Shown here: positions 33,683 to 42,302 of the stretch, in pieces
Layout: each line of letters begins with the position of its first letter
How positions within the stretch are numbered: the first letter of the stretch is position 1
Assembly (NCBI GenBank): GCA_965224215.1
Contig: CBDCYS010000023.1
Coordinates: forward strand, 1 to 64,000
DNA: 64,000 nt
Direction of reading: 5' to 3'
DNA from: CBDCYS01 sp965224215
GTDB taxonomy: Bacteria; Acidobacteriota; Terriglobia; Bryobacterales; UBA6623
The notes under the pieces: model-generated
The model's input: only the letters and a program-made list of their open reading frames with translations
Told to the model about the DNA's origin: nothing
The model's database searches: none
Made by a program: the position numbers and the translations under genes

Positions 33683-34209
33683 AACTGGAGTGAACCCCAA
33701 AAGTGAGACAGTGGAATTCGGGACACTTTCATCGAATGGAAAGGAGTCTGGAATGGAGAATGTCATGGGGCGGACGGCACGGCAGTTCCCGATCGAGTAC
33801 AAGGAGACCGCTGCCAGACGGCTGCTGGCGGGCGAAAGCGGGACGGCACTGAGCCGCGAACTCGACGTCAAGCGCAGCGTGCTCTATCGCTGGCGCGATG
33901 CCTATCGCGCCGAGGGCATGGGCGGATTGAGCCGTCAGCGGGGCCGGCCGAGCCCGGGACGCCGGCCGCCACCGAAGATCCCGATCGACGGCCGCGATCA
34001 GCGCATCGCCGAACTCGAACGGCTGCTGGGCAAGCAAGCCGCCAAACTCGATTTTTTCGCACGAGCCTTTCGCGCCTGCAACCTCGCCAACCCGGGCCCC
34101 GACGCGCCCATCGAGCACATCTACTCGGTCATCGCAAAAGTAGCAAAAGTAGGGACAGAGCCCGATTAAATGAGCCCGGCAGCTGTGTCACTCTTGGTTC
34201 ACTCCAGTT
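33683..34209 (+). mobile_element. IS3-like OrfA-only element with terminal inverted repeats
   Basis: The left end AACTGGAGTGAACC (33683-33696) is exactly inverted at 34196-34209. The repeat continues imperfectly inward (AAAAGTGAGACA against AAGAGTGACA). Only an OrfA-type frame lies between them, with no OrfB integrase, so this is an internally deleted, non-autonomous element. Confidence 0.6.
33753..34169 (+). CDS. IS3-type OrfA helix-turn-helix protein (orphan)
   Basis: 138 residues. The HTH region is RQFPIEYKETAARRLLAGESGTALSRELDVKRSVLYRWRDAYR, followed by the leucine-zipper-like RIAELERLLGKQAAKLDFFARAFR, both typical of IS3 OrfA. The C-terminus (EHIYSVIAKVAKVGTEPD) diverges, reflecting the lost OrfB. 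The ribosome site AAAGGAG lies 6 nt before ATG. It could bind IS ends but cannot transpose alone. Confidence 0.72.
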   Translation: MENVMGRTARQFPIEYKETAARRLLAGESGTALSRELDVKRSVLYRWRDAYRAEGMGGLSRQRGRPSPGRRPPPKIPIDGRDQRIAELERLLGKQAAKLDFFARAFRACNLANPGPDAPIEHIYSVIAKVAKVGTEPD

Positions 34210-34232
34210 CACTCCAATCTCATGCCCCATGC

Positions 34233-34333
34233 TGTCTCCCTTGTCGCATTGTCTCCCTTGTCGCATCCTCGAACCCCGCCAGGGGCTGCTAGACTATCCC
34301 TGGCAAGCTCTCGACTATCCTTGGGAAGTTCTC
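34233..34333. repeat. Two adjacent tandem duplications upstream of the hydratase gene
   Basis: TGTCTCCCTTGTCGCAT occurs twice in tandem (34233-34266). A 21-bp unit starting GACTATCC occurs twice (34292-34333) with three mismatches. They lie 70-170 bp before the hydratase start and may have shaped its leader. Confidence 0.6.
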
Positions 34334-34404
34334 GGCGGGCGCTGAGAAGTCGCTTGTAGTGCGGATATCGCGACGGATCTCGGAGAAACGAGGCGACCTC
34401 CAGA

Positions 34405-35199
34405 ATGGACGCACCCACGAAGAAAACCGCCGCGGACCTCCTATGCCAGGCCAGAATTTTAGGCACCAGACTTGCAGAGCTGCCGCTAGAGCTGAGGCCG
34501 GCGACCCCTCAAGCCGGGTATGAGTGTCAGGACCAGGTCGTCAAACAGCTCCTGGCGCACTACGGCGGTACGATTGTCGGCTACAAGGTCGCGTGCACGA
34601 ACCGCTTGGCTCAAGAGCTGCTCAACCAGGACGGGCCGTTTTGCGGCAGCCTGATGTCCGCAGTTTGTTTCGATAGTCCGGCTCAGCTTCCTGCTTCCAA
34701 CTATGCGGTGCGAGTGATGGAGGCGGAGTTCGCATTCCGGATGGGCCGCGACTTGCCCGCAGCCTCGGAACCGCTGTCCCGAGAAGTCATTGAGGCCGCC
34801 ATTGAGACAGCGATTCCTTCCATCGAAATCGTCGACAGCCGGTTCACGAGCTGGACGACGGTGGGCGCCCCGTCTCTCATTGCCGATTGCGCCTGCAACG
34901 CCGGGTGGGTCAAGGGACCGGAGGTGCCGGACTGGCGCGGCGTAGACCTTGCCGAGCAGCCGGTGCGGTTGATTGTCAATGGTGAGGTCGCTCATCGAGG
35001 CTCCGGAGCGGCTGTGTTGGGCCATCCTCTCAACGCGATACGCTGGCTCGTTGACACCCTCCACGCGCGCGGACTCGGCCTCAAGAAGGGCCATTGGGTG
35101 ACTACCGGCGTCACAACCGATGTTTACCTGGCCGAGGCAGGTGATCACGTTGTAGCGGATTTTGGACCGATTGGGACCGCCGAGGTGACTTTCCAGTGA
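34405..35199 (+). CDS. 2-keto-4-pentenoate hydratase / oxalocrotonate decarboxylase family protein (MhpD-like)
   Basis: 264 residues, FAH-superfamily hydratase. YECQDQVVKQLL, GGTIVGYKVACTNRLAQELL (substrate loop), VMEAEFAFRMGRDLP (Glu metal ligands) and AIPSIEIVDSRF match MhpD/DmpE proteins. It hydrates 2-hydroxy-penta-2,4-dienoate in meta-cleavage pathways or acts on similar enol acids. The stop overlaps a GTG start of the sulfatase gene, so the two may be coupled. No other aromatic genes lie nearby. Confidence 0.82.
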   Translation: MDAPTKKTAADLLCQARILGTRLAELPLELRPATPQAGYECQDQVVKQLLAHYGGTIVGYKVACTNRLAQELLNQDGPFCGSLMSAVCFDSPAQLPASNYAVRVMEAEFAFRMGRDLPAASEPLSREVIEAAIETAIPSIEIVDSRFTSWTTVGAPSLIADCACNAGWVKGPEVPDWRGVDLAEQPVRLIVNGEVAHRGSGAAVLGHPLNAIRWLVDTLHARGLGLKKGHWVTTGVTTDVYLAEAGDHVVADFGPIGTAEVTFQ

Positions 35200-35279
35200 G
35201 ACCGTCGCCGCCATTCTCAACCGATTCCGCGAGCACAGTTCAGAGTACCGTATGTGGGCAGGGCCTGGGATTTCAAGTG

Positions 35280-36617
35280 ATGCTTCTGGCGTTTGTCGCC
35301 GCCGCGTCACTCAGCCCCCTCCATGCCCGAAGCTCCAAGCCGAACATCGTCTTCATCATGGCCGACGACATGGGCTACGGCGATGCCGGCAGCTATGGCC
35401 AAAAGCTGATCCAGACCCCGAATATCGACCGCCTCGCCGAGCAGGGACTGCGATTCACCGAGGTTTATGCTGGAGCGTCCGTTTGCGCCCCATGTCGCAG
35501 CGTTCTGATGACTGGACTGCACACGGGACACACGCGTGTTCGGGGCAATTTCGGCGTGGCCGGGGGCGTCACCGGACTCGGCGGCGGTGCGCACCGCATC
35601 CCGCTCCGTGCCGAGGACCGAACCGTCGCCGAGGTCTTAAAGAAAACCGGTTACACGACGGGCATGGCTGGCAAGTGGGGCCTCGGAGAGCCGAATACGA
35701 CGGGCTATCCAACCAGGAAAGGTTTCGATCATTGGTTCGGACATGTCAATCAGCGCCAAGCGCATACCTACTATCCGACATTTCTTTGGCTGAACCAGCA
35801 TCGTTTCGAGCTCACCGGCAATCATCACGGGGCTCGGCAGCAATACTCGCATGACTTGTTTGCCAGCTTTGCGATGAATTTCATTCGCCACCAGGCCGAG
35901 GGGCCGTTTTTCCTCTATGTGCCATTCACGATTCCGCACGCCGCGTTCGAGGTGCCCGATCTGGCACCGTATGCCGACAAGCCTTGGCCCGAACAACGCA
36001 AGGCCTACGCCGCGATGATCACCCGCATGGACCGCGATATTGGCCACATGCTGGACTTGCTGGATGAACTGAAGATCGCCGACGACACCATCGTTTTTTT
36101 CACCAGCGACAACGGGGCCGCGGCCCGCTATGAGGGGCTCTTCAACAGCGCGGGGCCTTTTCGCGAGCAAAAGGGATCGGTCTATGAGGGCGGCATTCGG
36201 ACCCCGATGATCGTTCGCTGGCCGGGCCGCGTGGCAGCGGGCAAAACCAACGACACCACGGCGTGGTACTTCGCGGACTTCTTGCCGACGGCGGCCGAGC
36301 TGGCGGGCGCGGAGACTCCCTCAGGACTGGATGGTGTCAGCGTACTGAAGACTCTTCTCGGGAAACCGCAAGACCTGAGCAAGCGTTTCCTCTATTGGGA
36401 ACAGATCCGCTCGAAGACTTTTCAGCAATCCGCCCGGCGAGGCAACTGGAAGGCCGTGCGGGTCAAGGGCGATGCGCCGCTTGAACTCTACGATCTGTCC
36501 CAAGATACCGGTGAAACGAAGAACGTCGCCGCGAACAACACCGCGATCATCGACGATTTTGAGCGCTACTTCAAAACAGCCCGCACGGATTCAGAAGAGT
36601 GGCCGCTGCCGCGTTAG
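35280..36617 (+). CDS. Exported arylsulfatase-type sulfatase
   Basis: 445 residues from ATG at 35280, where a signal peptide starts (MLLAFVAAASLSPLHARS). A GTG at 35196 is the alternative start. Metal-binding DD in IVFIMADDMGYGD. The sulfatase signature is VCAPCRSVLMTG, whose first Cys would be converted to formylglycine. GKWGLGEP and FFTSDNGAAARYEG carry further active-site residues. The third-position residue of C-x-P-x-R is Cys where Ser is usual, which the anaerobic-type consensus tolerates. It hydrolyses sulfate esters in the periplasm. The substrate is unknown. Confidence 0.88.
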   Translation: MLLAFVAAASLSPLHARSSKPNIVFIMADDMGYGDAGSYGQKLIQTPNIDRLAEQGLRFTEVYAGASVCAPCRSVLMTGLHTGHTRVRGNFGVAGGVTGLGGGAHRIPLRAEDRTVAEVLKKTGYTTGMAGKWGLGEPNTTGYPTRKGFDHWFGHVNQRQAHTYYPTFLWLNQHRFELTGNHHGARQQYSHDLFASFAMNFIRHQAEGPFFLYVPFTIPHAAFEVPDLAPYADKPWPEQRKAYAAMITRMDRDIGHMLDLLDELKIADDTIVFFTSDNGAAARYEGLFNSAGPFREQKGSVYEGGIRTPMIVRWPGRVAAGKTNDTTAWYFADFLPTAAELAGAETPSGLDGVSVLKTLLGKPQDLSKRFLYWEQIRSKTFQQSARRGNWKAVRVKGDAPLELYDLSQDTGETKNVAANNTAIIDDFERYFKTARTDSEEWPLPR

Positions 36618-36635
36618 CGCGAGTGCAGACTTGAG

Positions 36636-36679
36636 CCGCGAACAGATCAATCGGTTGCCGCGAACAGATCAATCGGTTG
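36636..36679. repeat. Tandem 22-bp repeat after the sulfatase gene
   Basis: The unit CCGCGAACAGATCAATCGGT followed by TG is repeated exactly twice. A palindrome GCGGCTC-G-GAGCCGC follows about 25 bp later. The gap lies between the convergent sulfatase and ThuA genes, so the palindrome could serve as a bidirectional end signal. Confidence 0.6.
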
Positions 36680-36779
36680 CGGCCTACCGCAAGCTGACGC
36701 GAGCGGCTCGGAGCCGCGAACGTGAGGGAGCGGTTGCCACGCCCATGTGTTCCGGCGATAGGATGGGCAAAAAGCCCCT

Positions 36780-37538
36780 CTATTCGTCCAAGCGCAGCAG
36801 CCAGCATAGCGAGTTGCGCATGAGCCGCTGGGTCATTTGATGACCGAGCCCTTCCGGCGTGTGTCCGGGCGAGAGGTAAGCGAAGCGCCCTTTGTCTAGC
36901 TCGCGCCACCAACCGGCTGGCGCGGCGGTATTGTCGCGTGCTATGTTTCGCAGCAGCAGATGCTCGTCGTCCAAATAGTATTTGCTGGTGTGCTGCTCGT
37001 CGAAGATCTCGTAGTCTTCGACACCTTGTGTGATAGGGTGATTCTTATCTTCGACCCGTACGGTGAATGTAGCCGGTGGCGGGTGGCCGCCGTAGTCGCC
37101 GCCAAATAGCTTGTAATAAAGCCCGCCGGGAGGATAGATGCCATGCGAGTTGTGCATGGCCAGGAAAGCGCCGCCGCTATGGACGAAGTCCCAGATGGCT
37201 TGCTGCTGCTGCTCGGTCACCCATTTCACGTGAGGCTGGTCGAAGCCGTTGGGCCAGATCATGCCGTCTTTGTAGATGACCAGCAAGTTGAAATCCTTCA
37301 GTGCTTCGGCAGTAAGCGCCTTGTTGTTTTCGATGAAGACGACAGGGATGTTTTCGCGCAAGAACGCCGGCGCCATGCCGTCGCGGATATGGACCGGGCT
37401 GTGGTAGCGGTCGCCAATTAGCGCCAGCGCGCGAGGCCGCTCGTGCGATTGATAGACACGGGAGGTGTTCTGGGCCGCCAGAAACGCGGCAGCGAAAAGA
37501 AACGACAGCGTTAGAAAAAATGAAGTGAGGCGACGCAT
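36780..37538 (-). CDS. Secreted ThuA-domain protein
   Basis: 252 residues. Signal peptide MRRLTSFFLTLSFLFAAAFLAAQ. The ThuA/glutamine-amidotransferase-like fold includes NLLVIYKDGMIWP, HSGGAFLAMHNSHGIYPPGG, HPITQGVEDYEIFDEQH and GRFAYLSPGHTPEG, all characteristic of ThuA proteins linked to trehalose or other sugar utilisation. It is probably periplasmic. It is convergent with the sulfatase, another carbohydrate-degradation gene, but no direct link is shown. Confidence 0.84.
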   Translation of the reverse strand: MRRLTSFFLTLSFLFAAAFLAAQNTSRVYQSHERPRALALIGDRYHSPVHIRDGMAPAFLRENIPVVFIENNKALTAEALKDFNLLVIYKDGMIWPNGFDQPHVKWVTEQQQQAIWDFVHSGGAFLAMHNSHGIYPPGGLYYKLFGGDYGGHPPPATFTVRVEDKNHPITQGVEDYEIFDEQHTSKYYLDDEHLLLRNIARDNTAAPAGWWRELDKGRFAYLSPGHTPEGLGHQMTQRLMRNSLCWLLRLDE

Positions 37539-37757
37539 GGATGGCTCCGTCCTGTCGGTGAACCTACGAGATTGTAGCAGAGGCGGCCGCGGCTCCTCGG
37601 CGGGCCGCTTCGGCCTAGAGGGCCGACGTAGGGGCGTAGCGTGCTACGCCAGAGCAGCGCAACGAGCATGCGGGCAACATTGGGAAAAAGCATTGACCGT
37701 TGGATGAAACAGGTTCGCTGGTTCCCATCTTGGCAATTCGGATCGTCGCGGCCGCGG

Positions 37758-39238
37758 CTAGACTTCCATCGCTGCGGCGACGTCAGCCGGAAGCTTTTCT
37801 TTGGACTCTTCGCTGGAGAACCACGAAACGCCGACGAAAACAGCGATCGACACCAGCAGTGAAAAGCAACCCACCGCCATGCCGTGGGGCAACACATAGA
37901 AGCCGTGCCGTGCGGATAGCTCCAGGGCGAAATTCAGCACAATGCTGATTCCAATCGAGAGAACACACGCCGAGCCGGTGGCCCGTTTCCAGTTCAGCCC
38001 GATCGCGACACTGGGCACGATCGCCGCTGCGAACGTGCCCCATCCGAACGTGCCTAGCAGCGCGATTAAGTTCTCCATGTAGAGGGCGAAAAGCGCCGAT
38101 GCCACCAGCAGCACTCCGGTAAAGACACGAGTCCAAAGAAGCTCGTTGGTGACGGGTCGGCCGCGCCAAGCGATCGGAATATCGCGCACGATCGCCGCCG
38201 CCCCGATATTGAGAAAGCTGTCGGAGGTGGACATGATGGCCGCCAGCAACCGGCGAAGACCATGCCGGCCAGCCATTCCGGCGTGTAATTGATGAGAAAA
38301 ACAGGCGCCGCCAGGTCGGGTGAATCGAGCGGACTCTGGACGCCGCCGGCCACCAGCGCGCGCATCGAAAACCCGACGCTCATCCAAAGCAAGCTCAGCA
38401 CGGCGTAGCTGGCACCCGCCAGCAACGCCCCCCATTTCAACTGCCGAACATCACGCAACATCAGAAACTTCGTGATCGCATGCGGCTGTCCCACAGCCCC
38501 GATGACGAACAGCATGTACCAGCTCAACGACGTCAACGGGCCGCGCGTTCCCCAGGGACCGATGAACTCTGGATCCATCTCCCAAAGAGTCGTACTGATC
38601 TGGGACATGCCTCCACCCGCCTGCAGTGCGAAGTAGAGAACGGCCAGCGCGGAGACCATCATCAGGAGTCCCTGAAACAAGTCCGTATAAACGCCAGCCA
38701 GGATGCCGCCCGCGACACTGTAAAACGCAAGCACACCCAAGCCGATGATCAATGCCACCGGAAGCGTCACTCCGAAGACGGCGACCAGCACCATTCCGAT
38801 CGCCAGCACCTGAGTCCCTAGATATCCCAGCACGCCCAAAAGAATCGCCAGCGCCATCATGAGCCTCGGCCAGCGCCCTCCGTAGCGCGCCTCGACCGCG
38901 TCGGGAAGGGTCAGGATCTCGCGAACAACCGCGAGCAATCGCAGCCGCTTTCCGACGAGTATCCAAGAGCGCGCGAAGCTAAAGGTCGACGGGAAGGTCA
39001 TCCAAAGTGAGCTGGTGCCCGACTCGAAAACCAGGCTCGGCCCCCCGACAAATCCGAATCCACTCATGATGCTCGACATGGCGGCGATGACAATGACGAA
39101 CGGTCCGAGTGTCCTGCCGGCGACGAGATAATCGGCGATCGTGTGCGTTCTCTTCATCGCCCAGAAGCCAATGACCAGACAGGCGGCGAGATAGACCACC
39201 ACACAGGCGATGATCGTCTGGAATTGGGAGACGGGCAT
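37758..39238 (-). pseudogene. Sodium:solute symporter (SSS family), frameshifted
   Basis: The N-terminal part has about ten membrane helices of an SSS transporter (ADYLVAGRTLGPFVIVIAAMSSIMSGFGFVGGPS). At about 38255 the frame breaks: continuing one base later restores FAGLLAAIMSTSDSFLNIGA, the conserved SSS segment with the sodium-site Ser/Thr. A missing T in GGTTGCTG (expected GGTTTGCTG) explains it. Without the repair the product ends in an unrelated tail. This may be a true frameshift or a one-base sequence error. The start overlaps the stop of the small membrane gene by TAATG. Confidence 0.82.
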
Positions 39239-39690
39239 TAGCGCTCGGGCTCCGAGCTTCCGTACTTGCGGAGGAATGCCTGCAGCTTTTCCTCGGGCAA
39301 GACGAACTGATCAAACACGAGTCCGTAGAGCAAACCGGCCACCATGCCGATTGGCCAGATCCCGAACACGAGAACAGCCGTAGGGGCAGGGAAACCCCAA
39401 ATAAGGTGCGGCTCCGCGCCAGGTCTATCGAGCGATACCAGCAACAGCAAAAGAGCCGAGTAGGCCAGGAAGATGCCGACGATCGCGGCCAGAATCGGAC
39501 GGCGGCGGTATTCAGGGCCGAAACCGATGGCCATCGCCAGAGCCATCATCAGCCATACGAGGATTCCGAATAGCAACCAGTGATTGAGGAATGCGAGCGC
39601 GATGGCGGCCACGCCAACCAGCCCAAAGACGCCGGCCACGGCCTGACTCTCGCCCTTCGAATGCGCGAATTGGCTCAACTTGTTTCCCAA
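39238..39690 (-). CDS. Small membrane protein coupled to the symporter gene
   Basis: About 150 residues with four hydrophobic helices: GVFGLVGVAAIALAFL, WLLFGILVWLMMALAMAI, PILAAIVGIFLAYSALLLLLV and AVLVFGIWPIGMVAGLLYGLVF. It ends in a charged tail (LPEEKLQAFLRKYGSSEPER). Small partner proteins commonly precede SSS symporters. The frame opens with a TTG inside the end of the GNAT gene, so the exact start is uncertain. Translation is coupled at both ends. Confidence 0.65.
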   Translation of the reverse strand: MGNKLSQFAHSKGESQAVAGVFGLVGVAAIALAFLNHWLLFGILVWLMMALAMAIGFGPEYRRRPILAAIVGIFLAYSALLLLLVSLDRPGAEPHLIWGFPAPTAVLVFGIWPIGMVAGLLYGLVFDQFVLPEEKLQAFLRKYGSSEPER

Positions 39691-40643
39691 ACAAATGCGT
39701 TGAACTTTCGAATTGTGTGGAAGCCGATACGTTCGTAAAGGTTGATCGCTCCCTGGTTCACGCCTGTGACGGTAAGACTAACTCCTTCGCATCCATGGTT
39801 GCGGAGGGCGCCGATCGAGCACCGTAGCAACTCGTAACCGATCCCTTGTCCGCTCAGGTGTGGCGCGACACAGAGTTGCGTGATGTGACCGATGTTATCT
39901 TTGACGAGACTGGCGAGGCAGACCCCGCATAGCTCACCCGACGCCGGATAGGACGCCACCAGAGCGGCGCTCCGGAAAAACAGGCCGCAGCCGGGATGCT
40001 GCGAAGTGTTGTAAAGGAAACGCCGGGCACCGGAGTAGCTTCGATACTGATCGTTGATGCGACTGTCGACGTGGTTGTGATAGGCCCTAGCGATCAGATG
40101 AGCTGCGCCTTCCAGATGGTGATCCGACCAATGCAGGTATTGCAGATGGGGCAGTGTCAGCCGGGGCTCAAGAGGCTGGGTGTCATCCTCCCAGAACATG
40201 AAGTGCCGCTCGAACACCTGCAATCCGCGGCCGTAGATCACCTCATCCACCGGATTGAACGAAAGCCCTAGCAACTGACCCTCGATACGGTGCACGCCCG
40301 GACACATCACGGCTGACTTGACAATGCTATGGAATAGGAAGCACTCGGCTTGTTCGGTGCGGTGCTCATTGGAGATAAACAGGTCGCCGATAAGTGCCTT
40401 GCGGTCCTCTTGAATATAGAAGCTATACCCGATCGGCCGGCCGTGCTTCATCAATGCGTAACCATAAAGGTTTCGCATATCGATGTAGCGCTGGATGAGA
40501 TCTCTGGAAGGGCTGAAATCCCAGTGAAACTCCTTGTCCCAGCGAGCGGACTGCTGGTCGAGCAACTCCGCCATGTCGCTGCCTCGAAACAGGCGCAGGT
40601 CGGCCACTTCGAGATCCTGGGGCCGAACTGGCGAAGCAGCCAT
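39675..40643 (-). CDS. GNAT-family N-acetyltransferase (two-domain)
   Basis: 322 residues. The C-terminal half has the acetyl-CoA fold: GHITQLCVAPHLSGQGIGYELLRCSIGALRNHGCEGVSLTVTGVNQGAINLYERIGF. The N-terminal half (KEFHWDFSPSRDLIQRYIDMRNLYGYALMKHGRPIGYSFYIQEDRKALIGDLFI) looks like a degenerate second GNAT domain. Substrate unknown. The downstream small membrane gene overlaps it, forming an operon with the symporter. Confidence 0.78.
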   Translation of the reverse strand: MAASPVRPQDLEVADLRLFRGSDMAELLDQQSARWDKEFHWDFSPSRDLIQRYIDMRNLYGYALMKHGRPIGYSFYIQEDRKALIGDLFISNEHRTEQAECFLFHSIVKSAVMCPGVHRIEGQLLGLSFNPVDEVIYGRGLQVFERHFMFWEDDTQPLEPRLTLPHLQYLHWSDHHLEGAAHLIARAYHNHVDSRINDQYRSYSGARRFLYNTSQHPGCGLFFRSAALVASYPASGELCGVCLASLVKDNIGHITQLCVAPHLSGQGIGYELLRCSIGALRNHGCEGVSLTVTGVNQGAINLYERIGFHTIRKFNAFVWETS

Positions 40644-40699
40644 TCAGCAGATTATAACGTCTGCGGGCTGGGACCCGTTTGGCCCGGCGGCTCTCGGCT

Positions 40700-40972
40700 T
40701 TAGGACGGCTGGCGGGTACCGGCAATGACAGCGTCTTCGGTTTCAGTGGTTTCCAAGGCGCTCACGAATTGAGATGCTGGAACGCGCTTCTCGCAGTCAG
40801 GATTATCATCTCGATAGGGGCAGGCATCGCAGTTCAGGGGCTCGCCACCGGGACCCTGGAGTTGGATGCCTCCGCAGGAGCCGCGCAGTGCGCGTTTGGC
40901 GAAGATCACTCCTACGGCCATGATGAGCATGGCGATTGCGATCGTTGCGGTTGTGAGGAGGATGAGCGTCAT
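40700..40972 (-). CDS. nqrM: Nqr maturation factor NqrM
   Basis: 90 residues. A single N-terminal membrane helix (LILLTTATIAIAMLIMAVGVIF), then KRALRGSCGGIQ and a Cys cluster CDACPYRDDNPDC. NqrM proteins deliver iron for the Cys4 centre of the NqrD/NqrE pair. Here it is the last gene of the nqr operon, as in many genomes. It is longer at the C-terminus than the usual 70-80 residues. Confidence 0.85.
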   Translation of the reverse strand: MTLILLTTATIAIAMLIMAVGVIFAKRALRGSCGGIQLQGPGGEPLNCDACPYRDDNPDCEKRVPASQFVSALETTETEDAVIAGTRQPS

Positions 40973-41043
40973 GTGTTATCGATCTTGAGCTGCAGCCTTT
41001 TCGCGAACCGAAGCCCTTGACAGCCTTTGTGAACGGTCGCTGA

Positions 41044-41080
41044 GCGTGGACTTCCGTCCACGCCTCTGTCCGGCCGCTCC
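41044..41080. repeat. Dispersed hairpin repeat, inverted copy
   Basis: GCGTGGAC-TTCC-GTCCACGC (41044-41063) is the perfect 8-bp stem of the family also present at 18861 and 28531, in reverse orientation. It lies between apbE and nqrM, inside the nqr operon transcript. Confidence 0.6.
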
Positions 41081-41114
41081 AAAGTTTCCGTACCACAGGG
41101 ATGCTCACGATATG

Positions 41115-42302
41115 TCACGGGCTACTCCCGAAGCGTGCTTCAAATGCGGGGCTGGCTTTGCTGGTAAACCCTCCCTGATCGTCGTGAATTAAGAAAAACG
41201 CCGGCAATTCATTTTCCGTGGCAAAGCGGTATCCGGCGGTCTCTCCCATGACCATCAACGCGGTTGCGTAGCCGTCGGCCCTGACGCACAGATTGTCGAC
41301 GACACTGATGGATGCTAGATGATGTCGGACGGGCATTCCCGTGTGTGTGTCGATGGTATGTGAGTAGCGGACACCTTCGCTTTCAAAGAAGTTCCGGTAG
41401 TCTCCCGAGGTTGCCAGCGCCGCGTTTTCGATCGGCAGCAAACGTTGTATCGCTGACGCTCCATCTTGCGGGCTTTCGATTCCGATTCGCCACACAGATC
41501 CTTGCACGTTCTTTCCCCGGGCCCGAATTTCGCCGCCGATCTCGACCATGTGTTCGTTGATCCCGAGTTGTGACAAGGCGTCAGAGACCCTATCGACCGC
41601 ATAGCCTTTGGCGATGGCGGACAGATCGCACGAAAGTTCGGGGGCGAGCTTGCTGACAGTCACGGCCGCTTCGTCTAGCTTGATCTTATCCCATCCTATT
41701 TGGAGCTTGATTCGTTCGATTTCTTCGGGCGATGGAACCGAAGCCGGCGATGCCCAAGCGGCTCGTCCGCCGGGGCCGAATCCCCACAGGTTGACCAAGG
41801 GGCCGACGGTGATGTCGAAAGCGCCCGCGGTTTCGGCACTGATTTGCTGGGCGTGACGAAACACTTCGAACGTCTCGGGGGAAACCGCGAAGGGCTCGGT
41901 AGCCGTCGTGTCGTTGAAGCGCGACAGCTCCGAGTCGTCCCGGTAGGTCGACATCTTCGAGTCGACGGCGTTTAGTTCGTCTTGGATCGCGCTTTCAATC
42001 TTGGCCAGACGGTCGGCGGCCTGTTCGGGTCCGGCGATTTTGACCGTGAAGGTCGTCCCCATCGTTTTTCCTTGAAAAGTGTAGAGCGTGCGCTGAGGGG
42101 GCGGCGAGCAGGCTGGAAGACATAAGAGGGCTAGAACGAGAATGGCGGTGCGGGCGGGCCGCAGTCGGCGGTGGGGCCAGCGAAGGACTGTCAAGGTCTT
42201 AGCGAATAGATCCTCGCCGCATTGCGGCGAAGGACCGGCAGAATTGCCGGTCGCTACTGGGGACACTAGCGGGAACGACCGGAGATCAGCCGAAGTCGTC
42301 AA
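41115..42302 (-). CDS. apbE: FMN transferase ApbE (lipoprotein)
   Basis: Up to 395 residues. It covalently attaches FMN to threonines of NqrB and NqrC. Lipoprotein signal AILVLALLCLPACSPP, then the ApbE domain GKTMGTTFTVKIAG, DSKMSTYRDDSELSRFN, GAFDITVGPLVNLWGFGP, SCDLSAIAKGYAVD, EIGGEIRARG and HTIDTHTGMPVRHHLASISVV. Start uncertain: the frame opens 17 bp inside nqrF, but a TTG near 42191 would place the signal peptide at a normal distance. Its two substrates are encoded by damaged genes in this same operon. Confidence 0.88.
   Translation of the reverse strand: MTTSADLRSFPLVSPVATGNSAGPSPQCGEDLFAKTLTVLRWPHRRLRPARTAILVLALLCLPACSPPPQRTLYTFQGKTMGTTFTVKIAGPEQAADRLAKIESAIQDELNAVDSKMSTYRDDSELSRFNDTTATEPFAVSPETFEVFRHAQQISAETAGAFDITVGPLVNLWGFGPGGRAAWASPASVPSPEEIERIKLQIGWDKIKLDEAAVTVSKLAPELSCDLSAIAKGYAVDRVSDALSQLGINEHMVEIGGEIRARGKNVQGSVWRIGIESPQDGASAIQRLLPIENAALATSGDYRNFFESEGVRYSHTIDTHTGMPVRHHLASISVVDNLCVRADGYATALMVMGETAGYRFATENELPAFFLIHDDQGGFTSKASPAFEARFGSSP

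Noticed and set aside
35196..35279. GTG start for the sulfatase overlapping the hydratase stop
   Set aside because: It would put 28 unconserved residues before the signal peptide. The ATG at 35280 fits better, though coupling from the GTG cannot be excluded.
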